In this document: positions 18,479 to 27,990 of the stretch, one piece after another
Numbering within the stretch: the stretch's first letter is position 1
Layout of the letters: each line of letters starts with the position of its first letter
Assembly (NCBI GenBank): GCA_031286095.1
Contig: JAITUY010000088.1
Location: forward strand, 1-36,489
Reading direction: 5' to 3'
DNA from: Treponema sp.
GTDB taxonomy: Bacteria; Spirochaetota; Spirochaetia; Treponematales; Breznakiellaceae
Length of the DNA stretch: 36,489 nt
Notes under the pieces: generated by a model
Told to the model about the DNA's origin: nothing
What the model saw: the letters and a program-made list of their open reading frames with translations, nothing else
Databases searched by the model: none
Position numbers and translations under genes: made by a program

Positions 18479-18524
18479 ATTTATATTATAAATTTCCCTC
18501 TGATGACGGTCAAGAGGAATTTGC

Positions 18525-19118
18525 TTACACGCCCCATCCGCGCGTTTGTGTTTGTTCAAGCTGTTGTTCATGTTTCGGCGCAAAGACGGATTGTTCAAGG
18601 GCTTTGTAAGTTTCAGGATTGGCGAATTTCTGCGCCATGTCTTTTGTAACGTTCATTTCAGAGAGCAGTTTTTTGCTCAGGAAGGTAATTGTGGCGTCGG
18701 TCATAATTTTTTTGTTTTCATCGTTGTTGAAGGCGAGGACGCTTTCGCATACACCCTGAATGTAGCCTGTTTTTTGCGCGGTTTCAAGCTGGCGGTCGGA
18801 AATGAGTTTCAAATTAGGATTATTATTGAGATATAAGGCAATGTCGCTGATTTCAATAGAGATATTTTTATCAGTTTCCATTTTATTAAAATGTTCAGCG
18901 GTTTCCCAAATTAGCTTTCTTGCATCAAAAATACTTCCAGAAGTTAGTTCATATTTACTGTATAACAAATCATCTTGTGGTTTGGATTCATCAGGATTAC
19001 CGAAGTACCGCTCTAGACCAATAAAAATTTTACCATTGTGTTCTTCAATAGAAAAATTGACAGCCATTTCATTGAAACCAGCTGCAAGAGACATACTATG
19101 AATTTCTTTCTCCGACAT
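18525..19118 (-). CDS. Accessory protein with shared C-terminal tail module
   Basis: C-term TGYIQGVCESVLAFNNDENKKIMTDATITFLSKKLLSEMNVTKDMAQKFANPETYKALEQSVFAPKHEQQLEQTQ. Confidence 0.75.
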   Translation of the reverse strand: MSEKEIHSMSLAAGFNEMAVNFSIEEHNGKIFIGLERYFGNPDESKPQDDLLYSKYELTSGSIFDARKLIWETAEHFNKMETDKNISIEISDIALYLNNNPNLKLISDRQLETAQKTGYIQGVCESVLAFNNDENKKIMTDATITFLSKKLLSEMNVTKDMAQKFANPETYKALEQSVFAPKHEQQLEQTQTRGWGV

Positions 19119-19244
19119 AAAAACTCCTTCAATATAAAATTACTTTCCCACAAGAGAAAGGTTTACACAAAACAAAGAAGTCCCTCCCGTGGTATAATAG
19201 GTTCGACAAAAAACAATATTAAGTCCAACAGGAGGGACAAGAAA
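19119..19244. promoter_or_regulatory. Divergent regulatory module, copy 2
   Basis: AAAGAAGTCCCTCCCGTGGTATAATAGGTTCGAC...AAGTCCAACAGGAGGGACAAG; upstream ATTACTTTCCCACAAGAGAAAGG as in copies 1 and 3. Confidence 0.75.
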
Positions 19245-19571
19245 ATGACAGAACAAGACACGTTAAGCAAGGGCAATTTACAAAAGGTAGCGGCGGACAA
19301 GTTACTGCCGTTTATTGCGGTTTGTCCGCATGTTTTAAAACTTGAAATAGAAGCAGAACAGTTTGTAGAAGATCTGAATAATGCGGCAAAAAATTTCAAT
19401 GAATGTACTACAAGGATCCAAGAGACGATAAGCGAATTATTACCTTTCATTGCAGTATATCCAAAATTTTTTAAACCGGGAATAGGACTGAAAAAGTTTG
19501 TAGAAGAATTGGGCAAAGCCGCTTCAAAATTTGATTTATATTTCCATAAACATGAACCTATAAAAATCTAA
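19245..19571 (+). CDS. Small hypothetical protein with internal duplication (cassette gene 2)
   Basis: MTEQDTLSKGNLQKVAADKLLPFIAVCPHVLKLEIEAEQFVEDLNNAAKNFN...ELLPFIAVYPKFFKPGIGLKKFVEELGKAASKFD. Confidence 0.75.
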   Translation: MTEQDTLSKGNLQKVAADKLLPFIAVCPHVLKLEIEAEQFVEDLNNAAKNFNECTTRIQETISELLPFIAVYPKFFKPGIGLKKFVEELGKAASKFDLYFHKHEPIKI

Positions 19572-19596
19572 TTTTTTTATAGTGTCGGTACTGGAA

Positions 19597-19881
19597 TTAT
19601 AGTCTATCTAGTTCCAGTCTAATTTTTTCAAACGCTGGAAAACTACTATCAAAGAGAAACTCTAATTTTAATATCCCATAACCATTGGAATATAAAGCTT
19701 TTATAAGTTCTATCATTTTTTCTTCAGAAAGAGGTTCTGGGCTTCGAGGAGTAAAAGAAAGTAAAAGCTCAGTATCTCCATAATACTTACATTGACTTAC
19801 AAAACTAGAATCTATTTTTATAATATTATATCCAGCGGAAGCCAACGCGTCATATAGTTTAATCATTTTTTCTTTTGACAT
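19597..19881 (-). CDS. Small hypothetical protein with internal duplication
   Basis: SKEKMIKLYDALASAGYNIIKIDSSF ... SEEKMIELIKALYSNGYGILKLEFLF; start adjoins module copy 3. Confidence 0.65.
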   Translation of the reverse strand: MSKEKMIKLYDALASAGYNIIKIDSSFVSQCKYYGDTELLLSFTPRSPEPLSEEKMIELIKALYSNGYGILKLEFLFDSSFPAFEKIRLELDRL

Positions 19882-20012
19882 AAAAAACTCCTAAAATAAA
19901 AAATTACTTTCCAACAAGAGAAAGGCGGTGCGCATTAAAGAAGTCCCCCCTGTGGTATAATAGGTTTACCACAAACCAATAATCCGAAAGGATAGCCCAC
20001 AGGAGGGACAAG
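19882..20012. promoter_or_regulatory. Divergent regulatory module, copy 3 (plus-strand gene absent)
   Basis: GTCCCCCCTGTGGTATAATAGGTTTACCAC...GCCCACAGGAGGGACAAG followed by no ORF. Confidence 0.7.
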
Positions 20013-20149
20013 AATCTTTTATTTGAGCAAACGAAGTTCAATTTTAATTTCACAAAAAACGGTTTACGGAAAATTTTATATTCTGATATTCTTTATCTTT
20101 TAACATATTTAACTCCTTTATAGTCCCTCTTTCAAAAATATATCCAGCA

Positions 20150-22972
20150 TTATCCCACGGCCTGCTGGGGTTCTTCCTGTTCGCGTCCGCGTTCTTTAAG
20201 AAAGCGTTTATAGGCGGTTTTAACGGGAATAACGCCGCGGCGAAGCTCATCGATTATTTCCGGGGGACCGTATTTAAGCACCGTGCGCGCCTGATAGACG
20301 GTAGAGAGTGATACGCCAAAGTTTTCAGCGACGGTAGCGGCGGCTCTTCCCTGACCGTCGTTTCTTTTGCGTTCCGGCAGTTTGGAAACGGCGTCAAGGA
20401 AGTCTGAATTTCCGTTTGCGGCGGAGGTTGTGTCAACCCGCGTCGTCTCCCGCGGCATCACAGTTTGATCTTCGAGCTGTGCCGGCGCAGGGGAATCTTT
20501 AATCTGCGATTGTCGCGGAACCGGCGGCGGATCGACGGGGGCATATTCGCCGAGATAGCGTTTATAATTGACGCCTTTTGCGGCAAGAATTTCAGCGCAT
20601 AACGGCGTGCCGGGTTCGTATGAGGAAACAAGTTCATCGAGAAGCGCATGGTTTGGGGCGCCGATAAGGGCTAAAGTGAGCTGACCTAGGTCGAGCTGAA
20701 AGAGTCTGCGCCCCATGGGGCTGGTGTAAAAATAATCGCGTTTCATGGTGGCGGAAGCGATAAGTTCAATTTCAGCGTCTGTAAGACCGAATTCCTGATA
20801 ATAATTTTTCATTCCCGGCGTAAGGGCGTTATTGTCGGCAAGGTAAATTTTGGTAAGGCACTGTTGAAGAATGGTAGTTTTCAGTGAAGAGTTTGCGACG
20901 TCCGCGACGTCCTGCGTGGCAAAAACGACATAAACGTTTTTCTTGCGCAAAACTTTAAGCCATTCGACGATTTTATCGGCGAAGGTTTTATTTTTAAGAA
21001 AGAGCCATGCTTCGTCAAGGACAAGAAGGGTAAAGCGTCCGTCAAACTTTTTTTCGATATAATTAAAAAGGTAGACGAGGGCAGGGACGACGCAGTTTTC
21101 GCCACGGTTCATAAGGGCTTCCATTTCTATGGCGAGAAAGCGCGTATCGAGGGAAAGCCCTGAAGCTTCAGCGTCGAAGATTTTGCCGAATTTGCCGCCT
21201 ACGGCGTAATCACCTAACATATCTTTAAGGACAGGTCTGTTTGTAACCGGGTCCTGATAATTTGCGTATTGAAGGAAAGTGGTAACTGTTCTTCTGTTAT
21301 GTGGAATTTCGCGCATATTTTCAAGGCTGTCTTTTATAGCCGCGCGCATTTGAGGCGTAACATCCTCTTTATTCACGGTGATACAGGCTTCTATGAAATC
21401 CATCGCGTCCGTCATGTCCCTGTCTGTTTCAAGATCGTGCAGGGGCTGGAAATTAACGCCGGCTATGTTTTCCGAAGCCGGTTCATAGAAGCGCCCGCCC
21501 GCGGCAAGACAACTTTGTCTGCAACTTCTGCCTTTGTCAAAAACTATTACGAGGGAACCGGGGTATTTAAAAACCTGCATTTCCAAAATGTTCAGGAAGG
21601 TGGATTTACCGCCGCCCGTCGGCCCCCAGACGGCCGAGTGGCCGACGTCGCCGATGTTTAAGTTAAGGAAGAAAGGCGTTCCCTCAATTGTAGAACAGAT
21701 TATATGAGGGGTATCGACGCCGGTAACGGCAAGCGCGTGTTCGTTACTGCGAAAACCCGCCCAAACCGACGAAAGAGGGACAATGTGAGACATACTGTTA
21801 GTCATAACCGGAAGCGCGCGGTAATTGGCGTATATTTGACCGGCCATCATGGACTGAAAGGCTTCAAGGGCGTTAACGGTTTCATCTTTGCAGGTAAAGC
21901 CCTTGCTGTTGATGATAGTTTTTATAAGGTCGGCTTTTTTTTCCGCTCTGGTAAGGTCTTTATCCCAAACCATGACGCAGGTGGTAAGAAAGCCGAGGGC
22001 GGCCTGGTCGGTTTCAATTTCAACAAACGCTTCAATAGAGTCTCTTTCCTTTACACCCGCGCCGTGGTTTATTGCCTGTGTAGGTTCCCCGGAAGTCTGT
22101 TCCGCAAAAGTCTGAAAAAAAGTTTTTCTGTTTCCGCGGTGCGCTTTTTCTTTTTTCCGCGCTTCTTTAACGCCCTCTTCCTTATCAAGGCAGATGTAAC
22201 GCGTAACCCAGCGGTACTCAATGCGTGCGCGGTTAAGGCTGTCAAGGAGAGCGGGATAAGTTTCGTCGGGAAAATCGTTAATGCCTACGATGGGAATGTA
22301 ATAATCGCCCAGCTTTATGGTGAGGTTATTTTCAAGTACGCTGTCGGGCAGAATTCTATCAAGCATAATCTGGGTATGCGGGAAGCGAATCGGGTGGCGT
22401 TTAACAGAAATGTTTGAATGTAAAAATGCGATGGTCTGTTCATTGTCCAGCGGTTCAAGAATGAGGTCGTTTGCAAGAAGGCTTGCGACTGAGTTAGATT
22501 CATTTACAAAGAATTCTACGTTTTGTTTAACGCTCATTCCTTCGTCTCCGGAACCGCCGCTTTTGATGAACATGGCGGTTAATTTTTTGACATTTTCTGA
22601 CGGCGGCCGCCAGATAAAGGTAAGGTAATAACTTGAATCAAAATGTCTGCCTGCGGCGGAAAAAGCCTCTTTGCGCTCCCTGTCTATTAAATAAGGCGCG
22701 AGGGTGTCGAAGTTTGACGGAGGGTATTCGGCAAGTTGGAAGCGTTGGGCTTCAAGCTGGAAAGCCCAGCCTGAGCCCAAACGCATGGCAAAATCATTTA
22801 CGCGGATGGCGAGGCGGTTAACTTCAACCGCGCCGGAAGAGTCAATGTCCGGAGCGCGGTAAACGAAGGTACGCTGTAATATGCCGTCCTTGTGAATAAC
22901 GACGCCCTCGTGGAATTTGGTAATGAAGTTCCATGGGAGAAGTTCGTTAAAGCGGCCTATGCTTTCGCTCAT
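20150..22972 (-). CDS. trbE: T4SS VirB4/TrbE-family ATPase with C-terminal HTH extension
   Basis: Walker A WGPTGGGKSTFLN, FTLLVLDEAWLFL, VVFATQDVADV; C-term GRAAATVAENFGVSLSTVYQARTVLKYGPPEIIDELRRGVIPVKTAYKRFLKERG. Confidence 0.95.
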   Translation of the reverse strand: MSESIGRFNELLPWNFITKFHEGVVIHKDGILQRTFVYRAPDIDSSGAVEVNRLAIRVNDFAMRLGSGWAFQLEAQRFQLAEYPPSNFDTLAPYLIDRERKEAFSAAGRHFDSSYYLTFIWRPPSENVKKLTAMFIKSGGSGDEGMSVKQNVEFFVNESNSVASLLANDLILEPLDNEQTIAFLHSNISVKRHPIRFPHTQIMLDRILPDSVLENNLTIKLGDYYIPIVGINDFPDETYPALLDSLNRARIEYRWVTRYICLDKEEGVKEARKKEKAHRGNRKTFFQTFAEQTSGEPTQAINHGAGVKERDSIEAFVEIETDQAALGFLTTCVMVWDKDLTRAEKKADLIKTIINSKGFTCKDETVNALEAFQSMMAGQIYANYRALPVMTNSMSHIVPLSSVWAGFRSNEHALAVTGVDTPHIICSTIEGTPFFLNLNIGDVGHSAVWGPTGGGKSTFLNILEMQVFKYPGSLVIVFDKGRSCRQSCLAAGGRFYEPASENIAGVNFQPLHDLETDRDMTDAMDFIEACITVNKEDVTPQMRAAIKDSLENMREIPHNRRTVTTFLQYANYQDPVTNRPVLKDMLGDYAVGGKFGKIFDAEASGLSLDTRFLAIEMEALMNRGENCVVPALVYLFNYIEKKFDGRFTLLVLDEAWLFLKNKTFADKIVEWLKVLRKKNVYVVFATQDVADVANSSLKTTILQQCLTKIYLADNNALTPGMKNYYQEFGLTDAEIELIASATMKRDYFYTSPMGRRLFQLDLGQLTLALIGAPNHALLDELVSSYEPGTPLCAEILAAKGVNYKRYLGEYAPVDPPPVPRQSQIKDSPAPAQLEDQTVMPRETTRVDTTSAANGNSDFLDAVSKLPERKRNDGQGRAAATVAENFGVSLSTVYQARTVLKYGPPEIIDELRRGVIPVKTAYKRFLKERGREQEEPQQAVG

Positions 22973-23226
22973 GGGATATACACGTCCTTTTGCATGATAT
23001 TTGTGAGACCCATATCAATATTCCACTGGTCAAGTTTTGTCAGATGCCGCATAATAAAGTAAGCGAGGGCGATGGGGATAACGGTAAACCACAAGCGAAG
23101 TCCGTAAATTAAAATTAAAACAAGCATTAAGAGGATAAATAACCCCGCTTGAGGAATACCGGCAATCAGTTCACGTGGGATGAGAGACCGGTGTACCGGC
23201 TGTTTATATTCGCTCATGTCGATCAT
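22969..23226 (-). CDS. trbD: T4SS VirB3/TrbD-family protein
   Basis: 85 aa; VHRSLIPRELIAGIPQAGLFILLMLVLILIYG...; directly upstream of and overlapping trbE. Confidence 0.85.
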   Translation of the reverse strand: MIDMSEYKQPVHRSLIPRELIAGIPQAGLFILLMLVLILIYGLRLWFTVIPIALAYFIMRHLTKLDQWNIDMGLTNIMQKDVYIP

Positions 23227-23230
23227 AAAG

Positions 23231-23557
23231 TTACGATTTTCCTGCCGCTTTGAAGAATGCGCCTACGAGTTCCGTAGCGACTCCTACAATAATGACGCCA
23301 ATGCCAATAGCAATAACATTTCTTTTCATTTTTTCGTTGTCTTTATTAAAGGCATACGCGATACCGCACCCGCACAAACAGCAGATAAGAATAACCCTGA
23401 CTAAAGTTCCGCCAAAAATGCCTTGAACATTTTTAGCAAAGCTCTCTAGATTGTCTAACCCCAGACTTCCCAGATCTCCTCCGTTTTGCGCGAACAGAGG
23501 CGCGGCCGCGGAAATGATTAACATAAAAAGAAAAATTTTCAACTGTGATTTGTTCAT
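23231..23557 (-). CDS. trbC: T4SS VirB2/TrbC-family pilin
   Basis: Signal peptide plus two TM segments; position between trbB and trbD. Confidence 0.8.
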   Translation of the reverse strand: MNKSQLKIFLFMLIISAAAPLFAQNGGDLGSLGLDNLESFAKNVQGIFGGTLVRVILICCLCGCGIAYAFNKDNEKMKRNVIAIGIGVIIVGVATELVGAFFKAAGKS

Positions 23558-23627
23558 AAAATACTCCTTAAAAAATAAGATTTGGTTTAAAAGAAAAATT
23601 TTTAAATAAGAATAAAGATAAAAATTG

Positions 23628-24599
23628 TTACGTCATTTTTTTACCCTCCCTTATTTCGCGGATGGTGAGCGCTTCCACCACGGATTTGTTTTTAAGATGG
23701 ACGATGAGGTGTATGCTTTCTGCGAGATCTGGCAGTTGACCCTTTATGATCTGGCGCAAAAGCCCCTCGATGCGCGGTATGGTGGAAGCGGCGTTATCCG
23801 CGTGGATTGTTGTCACGTTGCCCGGGTGTCCCGTGTTCCATGCTTCCAATAGTTCTACGGCGACTTCTCCGGAGCGAATCTCGCCGAAGATGATCCGTTT
23901 TGGTGTCCAGCGCAGTGCGGTTTGAATGGCGATAACCGCCTGTTCCTTGCGTATATAAAGCTGTGTTTTGAAAGGACTTCTGCACTGAAGTTCCGGCGTA
24001 TCCTCAACGATGTAAATGCGTTCATTGGGGGTAAACTCGCACATTTTTTCTATACAGGCGTTAGTGAAGGTAGTTTTTCCGCTTCCCGTGGCTCCTGAAA
24101 TGACTATGTTGCTTCGTTTCCCGATATGGGAAATAATTTTGTCGTAAAGCTCCTGAGTAATTTTTCCGTCTGAAAGATAATCTTCAAAAGTATGAATTTT
24201 TTCCGCCGGACGCCTGAAAGTAATTTCAGGAGCGGCAAGCCATGGATCGATAATTGCTGTGGTACGGATATTATATTTCGGGATAATGCTTTCAAGAGTG
24301 GGGCGAACCCATTTATCGATTGGAATATCGACGACGGAAGACAGGCTGTAAATAATTCTGATACGTTCGGAAAGGGATAAGACGACGCCTGTGTCATAAG
24401 AACCTTTATAAAAATCTTCGACATAAACATTTCCTGTGCCGTAGACATAGATGTCGGTAACGGTTTTCGTCTCGAAAAACGGAATAAGTTTTTCGAGGTC
24501 TGCCAGGAGGTTGGTCATGTTGCGTTTCTGTTTTTCCAGTTCGTCTTCAATTCTGCCCATTTGAATCTTCCGTATAATATTTATGAAGTAGCCGTTCAA
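23628..24599 (-). CDS. trbB: T4SS VirB11/TrbB-family ATPase
   Basis: NIVISGATGSGKTTFTNACIEKM, ERIYIVEDTPELQC, RIIFGEIRSGEVAVELLEAWNTGHPGNVTTIHADNA. Confidence 0.93.
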   Translation of the reverse strand: MNGYFINIIRKIQMGRIEDELEKQKRNMTNLLADLEKLIPFFETKTVTDIYVYGTGNVYVEDFYKGSYDTGVVLSLSERIRIIYSLSSVVDIPIDKWVRPTLESIIPKYNIRTTAIIDPWLAAPEITFRRPAEKIHTFEDYLSDGKITQELYDKIISHIGKRSNIVISGATGSGKTTFTNACIEKMCEFTPNERIYIVEDTPELQCRSPFKTQLYIRKEQAVIAIQTALRWTPKRIIFGEIRSGEVAVELLEAWNTGHPGNVTTIHADNAASTIPRIEGLLRQIIKGQLPDLAESIHLIVHLKNKSVVEALTIREIREGKKMT

Positions 24600-24990
24600 A
24601 AAACGGCGGATCGTTTTTCAGGGAGTCTTGGAATTTGTCAAAAAACTTGTCGTTTCTGACGGTTGCGGAAGCGAATGCGGCATCCGCCAACTGCGGGTCT
24701 ATCTCAGGGTGGTAGGCAAGGAAGCTGAGATGAAAGCGCGACAAATATTTAAAAACAACATCCAGCATGTCACGTAACTCCACAATCTGTTCCTGAATTT
24801 TTTTCATTCCCTGAAGTTTGAGCGAATCTTCCGTATAGTCCGCGTATATGTAATTGGAGATGGCCTGTCTTACAAGCTCCGATTCGCTTTCTATACCTTT
24901 ATCCCTTAGAAAGGAGCGCATATCGGTTTCCAGTTTGGAAGTGAGAGCCAAACATAACTTTTTACCGTCGAGGCGTTTTTTGTTTTTCAT
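24547..24990 (-). CDS. Ribbon-helix-helix-like conjugation accessory protein
   Basis: KLCLALTSKLETDMRSFLRDKGIESESELVRQAISNYIYADY (CopG/RHH-like), between traG and trbB. Confidence 0.65.
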   Translation of the reverse strand: MKNKKRLDGKKLCLALTSKLETDMRSFLRDKGIESESELVRQAISNYIYADYTEDSLKLQGMKKIQEQIVELRDMLDVVFKYLSRFHLSFLAYHPEIDPQLADAAFASATVRNDKFFDKFQDSLKNDPPFFERLLHKYYTEDSNGQN

Positions 24991-25123
24991 TTTAGAAAAT
25001 ATGATTACTGTAAACCTTTTCTGGGATCGTAATTCCGCAAGTCGTATTCTTTTTCTTTATCATAGGATAAAAGAAAAAACACCCCCAAAAAAATATATAA
25101 ATACAAAACGCGTTTAGCATTTT

Positions 25124-27214
25124 CTATTTTAAAAAATTAGAATTATCCGAGTTATCCTCAAAATTATCTTCCGGAACTGAAGCGGGCGCGTCATCCGGCT
25201 CGTCGTAAAGCCCTGCGACTTTATCCCACATGTCGGCTATTTCATCTGCCGACATATCGACAGAGCGGTAAGTGTCGCCCTTGTCGAACCAGCGGCGTTT
25301 GTTAAGTTTTTTGACGGTTGAGGCGGCGGCTTTAAGCGCTTCCTCGCGGGTTGTGAACGCCGGAACCGGGTTGCCTTTAGCGTCTTTAATGATGCGCGGC
25401 TCAAACGCCGGGTCTTCATAGTAGACATTTTTTTTCCCCATATACGGCGGCAGTCCTTGGCACAGCAGGATAAGATGATCCTGAGGCATTTTCATAACTT
25501 CGTCGGCGTTAATTAAATTTCTTTCCTGATCCTGCGCGGAGATGCTTTTGTTAGAGTAGCCGACTTGGGCTTTTCCCCCGGAGTAGGAAATATTTGTGCG
25601 GCTTATAGATTCCTTTCCGCAAATTTTGGAAATAAGTTCGGCGGTTTCAACTTCTCCCGTACCGGGGGCGTATATTATTGTGTTACGCGCGTGAGCAAGG
25701 AAAGAATGGTCTTTAGTATAAATTTTGTTAAGTTGGTTCAAAGACTGAAAAATCAAAAAGTAGTGAATGCCAAAGCCGTTATGAATACCCATGTTCATTT
25801 CGAGTTCGTCCATGCGCCCGAGTTTGTCAAATTCGTCAAGGATAAAAAGCAGAGGCACTTTGAATTTACGGTTGCCGGCGCTGGTTTCTCCGCCCGTAAA
25901 TTTGCGGGAAAAGAAAGTGATAAAAAGTCTGATGAGGGGCGATATTCGTTGTACGTCATTATATTGTATGGTCAGATACAGGGAGACGGGAACTTTGGTT
26001 TCCTCAAACTCATCGATGTAAAATTCAGAGTTCCACGTGTTGCGCGCAATTTTAGGGTCGGCGAAGACTGCGAGGGCGTTATTGACGGTAGAGAGCATGG
26101 AGCCTCCCTCATCCTGTGGTCTGTTGCGCTGAGCCATAGCGCCTTCAACGACCGCCTGATGTATCATTTCATCGCCATGGTCGGAATTGATCATAAGGTC
26201 GTAAATATATTTATTGTTATTGGGGTCGGTAGGATCGCCTTGTGCCAGAAACTTGCGGCATCCCGGAAGGCTTTTATCTTTCCAGTCTGAGCAGAGGCAG
26301 TGTAAAATGACTGCGGTAAGAAAATCTTTTGCGCCGGTCTGAAAATGTTCGGAAGTGGCGTTGCCTCCGCCTGACGCCGGCGTCGTCAAAATATCCGCGA
26401 TAAGGTTTGCGTCGCTAAACGCGTTTTCACCCGAACGTATTTCCATCATGGGATTAAAGTGGTGTCCTTTGTCGCCGGTAGGATCCCAGCGGTAAACTTT
26501 CCCGAATATTTTTCTAAAGCTGGAGGTGTAATTAAAACTTTCGCCTTTAAAATCAAGAACAATAACGCTACCCGGGTAACACAGGAGCGTGGTCATAACG
26601 CTTGAAACGCCTTTGCCGCTTCGCGTAGGGGCGGAAAGAAGCGTATTGTAAATTCCCGACTGGATAATTTTTTGTGATGGTTTTTGAAGGTGAAGAATAA
26701 CGCTGTCTTTAGTCCTATCATAAGAGGAATAAACTTTGGCGTCCGCAAGCTGTCCCAAAACCATACCGCCTTTATTTTGCAAAAGCCCCGCTTTTATTAA
26801 ATCCTTTTTATTACCCCAACGGGCGGTTCCAAAAATATTTTGAGCGATATATTTCATAAGGACAAATTCGATAAGAAAATAAAAAACGATTGCAGAAATA
26901 GACGTATATCCGATTATTTTATAGGCGGTATACAGGGTGCTGTGAATATTGTTTTTTTTGAAATACATAAGAGTCCAGTAAAAAATTAGAAAGGGGTTAT
27001 AAAGCGGGTAAGCAAATTTCTTGCCGAATTTAATAACGTGGAACGGATAACCGACCCATCCGGGATCGTAGGCGACGAGGTTACAGAAGCGCTGGGTTCC
27101 CGCCCATATGCCGAAGAAAATGGCGGTCAGGGTAACGGCCTTCATTAAAAGGTTGAAGAGCTGTTCATCTTTAGCGTCTCTTGGTTTTCCGCGCAGGAAT
27201 TCGTTATCACTCAT
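25124..27214 (-). CDS. traG: VirD4/TraG-family coupling protein
   Basis: N-terminal TMs; SAPTRSGKGVSSVMTTLLCYPGSVIVLDFKGESFNYTSSFR, PLLFILDEFDKLGRMDELEMNMGIHNGFGIHYFLIFQSLNQL; start taken at MSDNEFLRG. Confidence 0.95.
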   Translation of the reverse strand: MSDNEFLRGKPRDAKDEQLFNLLMKAVTLTAIFFGIWAGTQRFCNLVAYDPGWVGYPFHVIKFGKKFAYPLYNPFLIFYWTLMYFKKNNIHSTLYTAYKIIGYTSISAIVFYFLIEFVLMKYIAQNIFGTARWGNKKDLIKAGLLQNKGGMVLGQLADAKVYSSYDRTKDSVILHLQKPSQKIIQSGIYNTLLSAPTRSGKGVSSVMTTLLCYPGSVIVLDFKGESFNYTSSFRKIFGKVYRWDPTGDKGHHFNPMMEIRSGENAFSDANLIADILTTPASGGGNATSEHFQTGAKDFLTAVILHCLCSDWKDKSLPGCRKFLAQGDPTDPNNNKYIYDLMINSDHGDEMIHQAVVEGAMAQRNRPQDEGGSMLSTVNNALAVFADPKIARNTWNSEFYIDEFEETKVPVSLYLTIQYNDVQRISPLIRLFITFFSRKFTGGETSAGNRKFKVPLLFILDEFDKLGRMDELEMNMGIHNGFGIHYFLIFQSLNQLNKIYTKDHSFLAHARNTIIYAPGTGEVETAELISKICGKESISRTNISYSGGKAQVGYSNKSISAQDQERNLINADEVMKMPQDHLILLCQGLPPYMGKKNVYYEDPAFEPRIIKDAKGNPVPAFTTREEALKAAASTVKKLNKRRWFDKGDTYRSVDMSADEIADMWDKVAGLYDEPDDAPASVPEDNFEDNSDNSNFLK

Positions 27215-27328
27215 GGTCTGTTTTCCTTTAAAAATTGGGTTAATTCCGGCGACACCAGAATAATAGTGGACATACATGATAAATGAAAAATATAAATTAT
27301 CATAAAGACAGTAAATAATCTTTACAGG

Positions 27329-27931
27329 CTAAAGCCAGCGTCTGAAAGAGCGTTTAATGTCTACTTTTTTTTCCTGTCCAAAACCAATCCAGTCTATTTT
27401 ACTGTTCCAGCAGACATAATTTTTTATAAATTGATCCCAAATTTTTTGACCGCGTAAGACGATTGTGTTTTTAATGTCCGGATCATGTTTGCCGTATTGT
27501 AGCCAGTGCATGGCAATTTGTTCATGTAGACGTTCATAACGATACAATTTATTATTCGGGCATTCATATTCATCATAATAATTTTCGTAAACTGATAAAA
27601 AATAATCAATAAGACTTTTATCGTCATGAATATAATAAAACTGAAGAGGTATCATGGATTTAAAGAACTCAAGGGGATCGCCATTAGAGTGGGTATTTTC
27701 TTCCGGTCTGCATGAAAAAGTTTCGACGTAATCAACGCCGTCGTATGTTGTTGTTTTTTCAAAGAGGGATAATTCATATTTCACAATAACCTGAAATTTC
27801 CAGAACGGTTTGATTCCACGTGGGAGAACATCGAGATATTTTTCAAATATCAGCTTTGCTGAAACGTCATTACCTCCGTACATGCCCAATTCCTCAAGAA
27901 TGGGTTTTACAACGGTTTCAATTTCATACAT
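27329..27931 (-). CDS. Hypothetical protein
   Basis: 200-aa ORF with RBS (ACTCCTT reverse). Confidence 0.6.
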   Translation of the reverse strand: MYEIETVVKPILEELGMYGGNDVSAKLIFEKYLDVLPRGIKPFWKFQVIVKYELSLFEKTTTYDGVDYVETFSCRPEENTHSNGDPLEFFKSMIPLQFYYIHDDKSLIDYFLSVYENYYDEYECPNNKLYRYERLHEQIAMHWLQYGKHDPDIKNTIVLRGQKIWDQFIKNYVCWNSKIDWIGFGQEKKVDIKRSFRRWL

Positions 27932-27990
27932 AAAGACTCCTTATTAAAAACATTTTTTAAGAAATATAGGTCTTTTTAAACAACCCTTGT

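Noticed and set aside
13735-20010. Regulatory modules as integron attC sites
   Set aside because: The inverted repeat precedes rather than follows the ORFs, includes a -10 box and SD, and lacks recognisable attC core sites; no integrase seen in the window.
21704-22417. 237-aa plus-strand ORF
   Set aside because: Antisense to trbE; no RBS or recognisable domain.
25565-26290. 241-aa plus-strand ORF
   Set aside because: Antisense to traG; shadow ORF.
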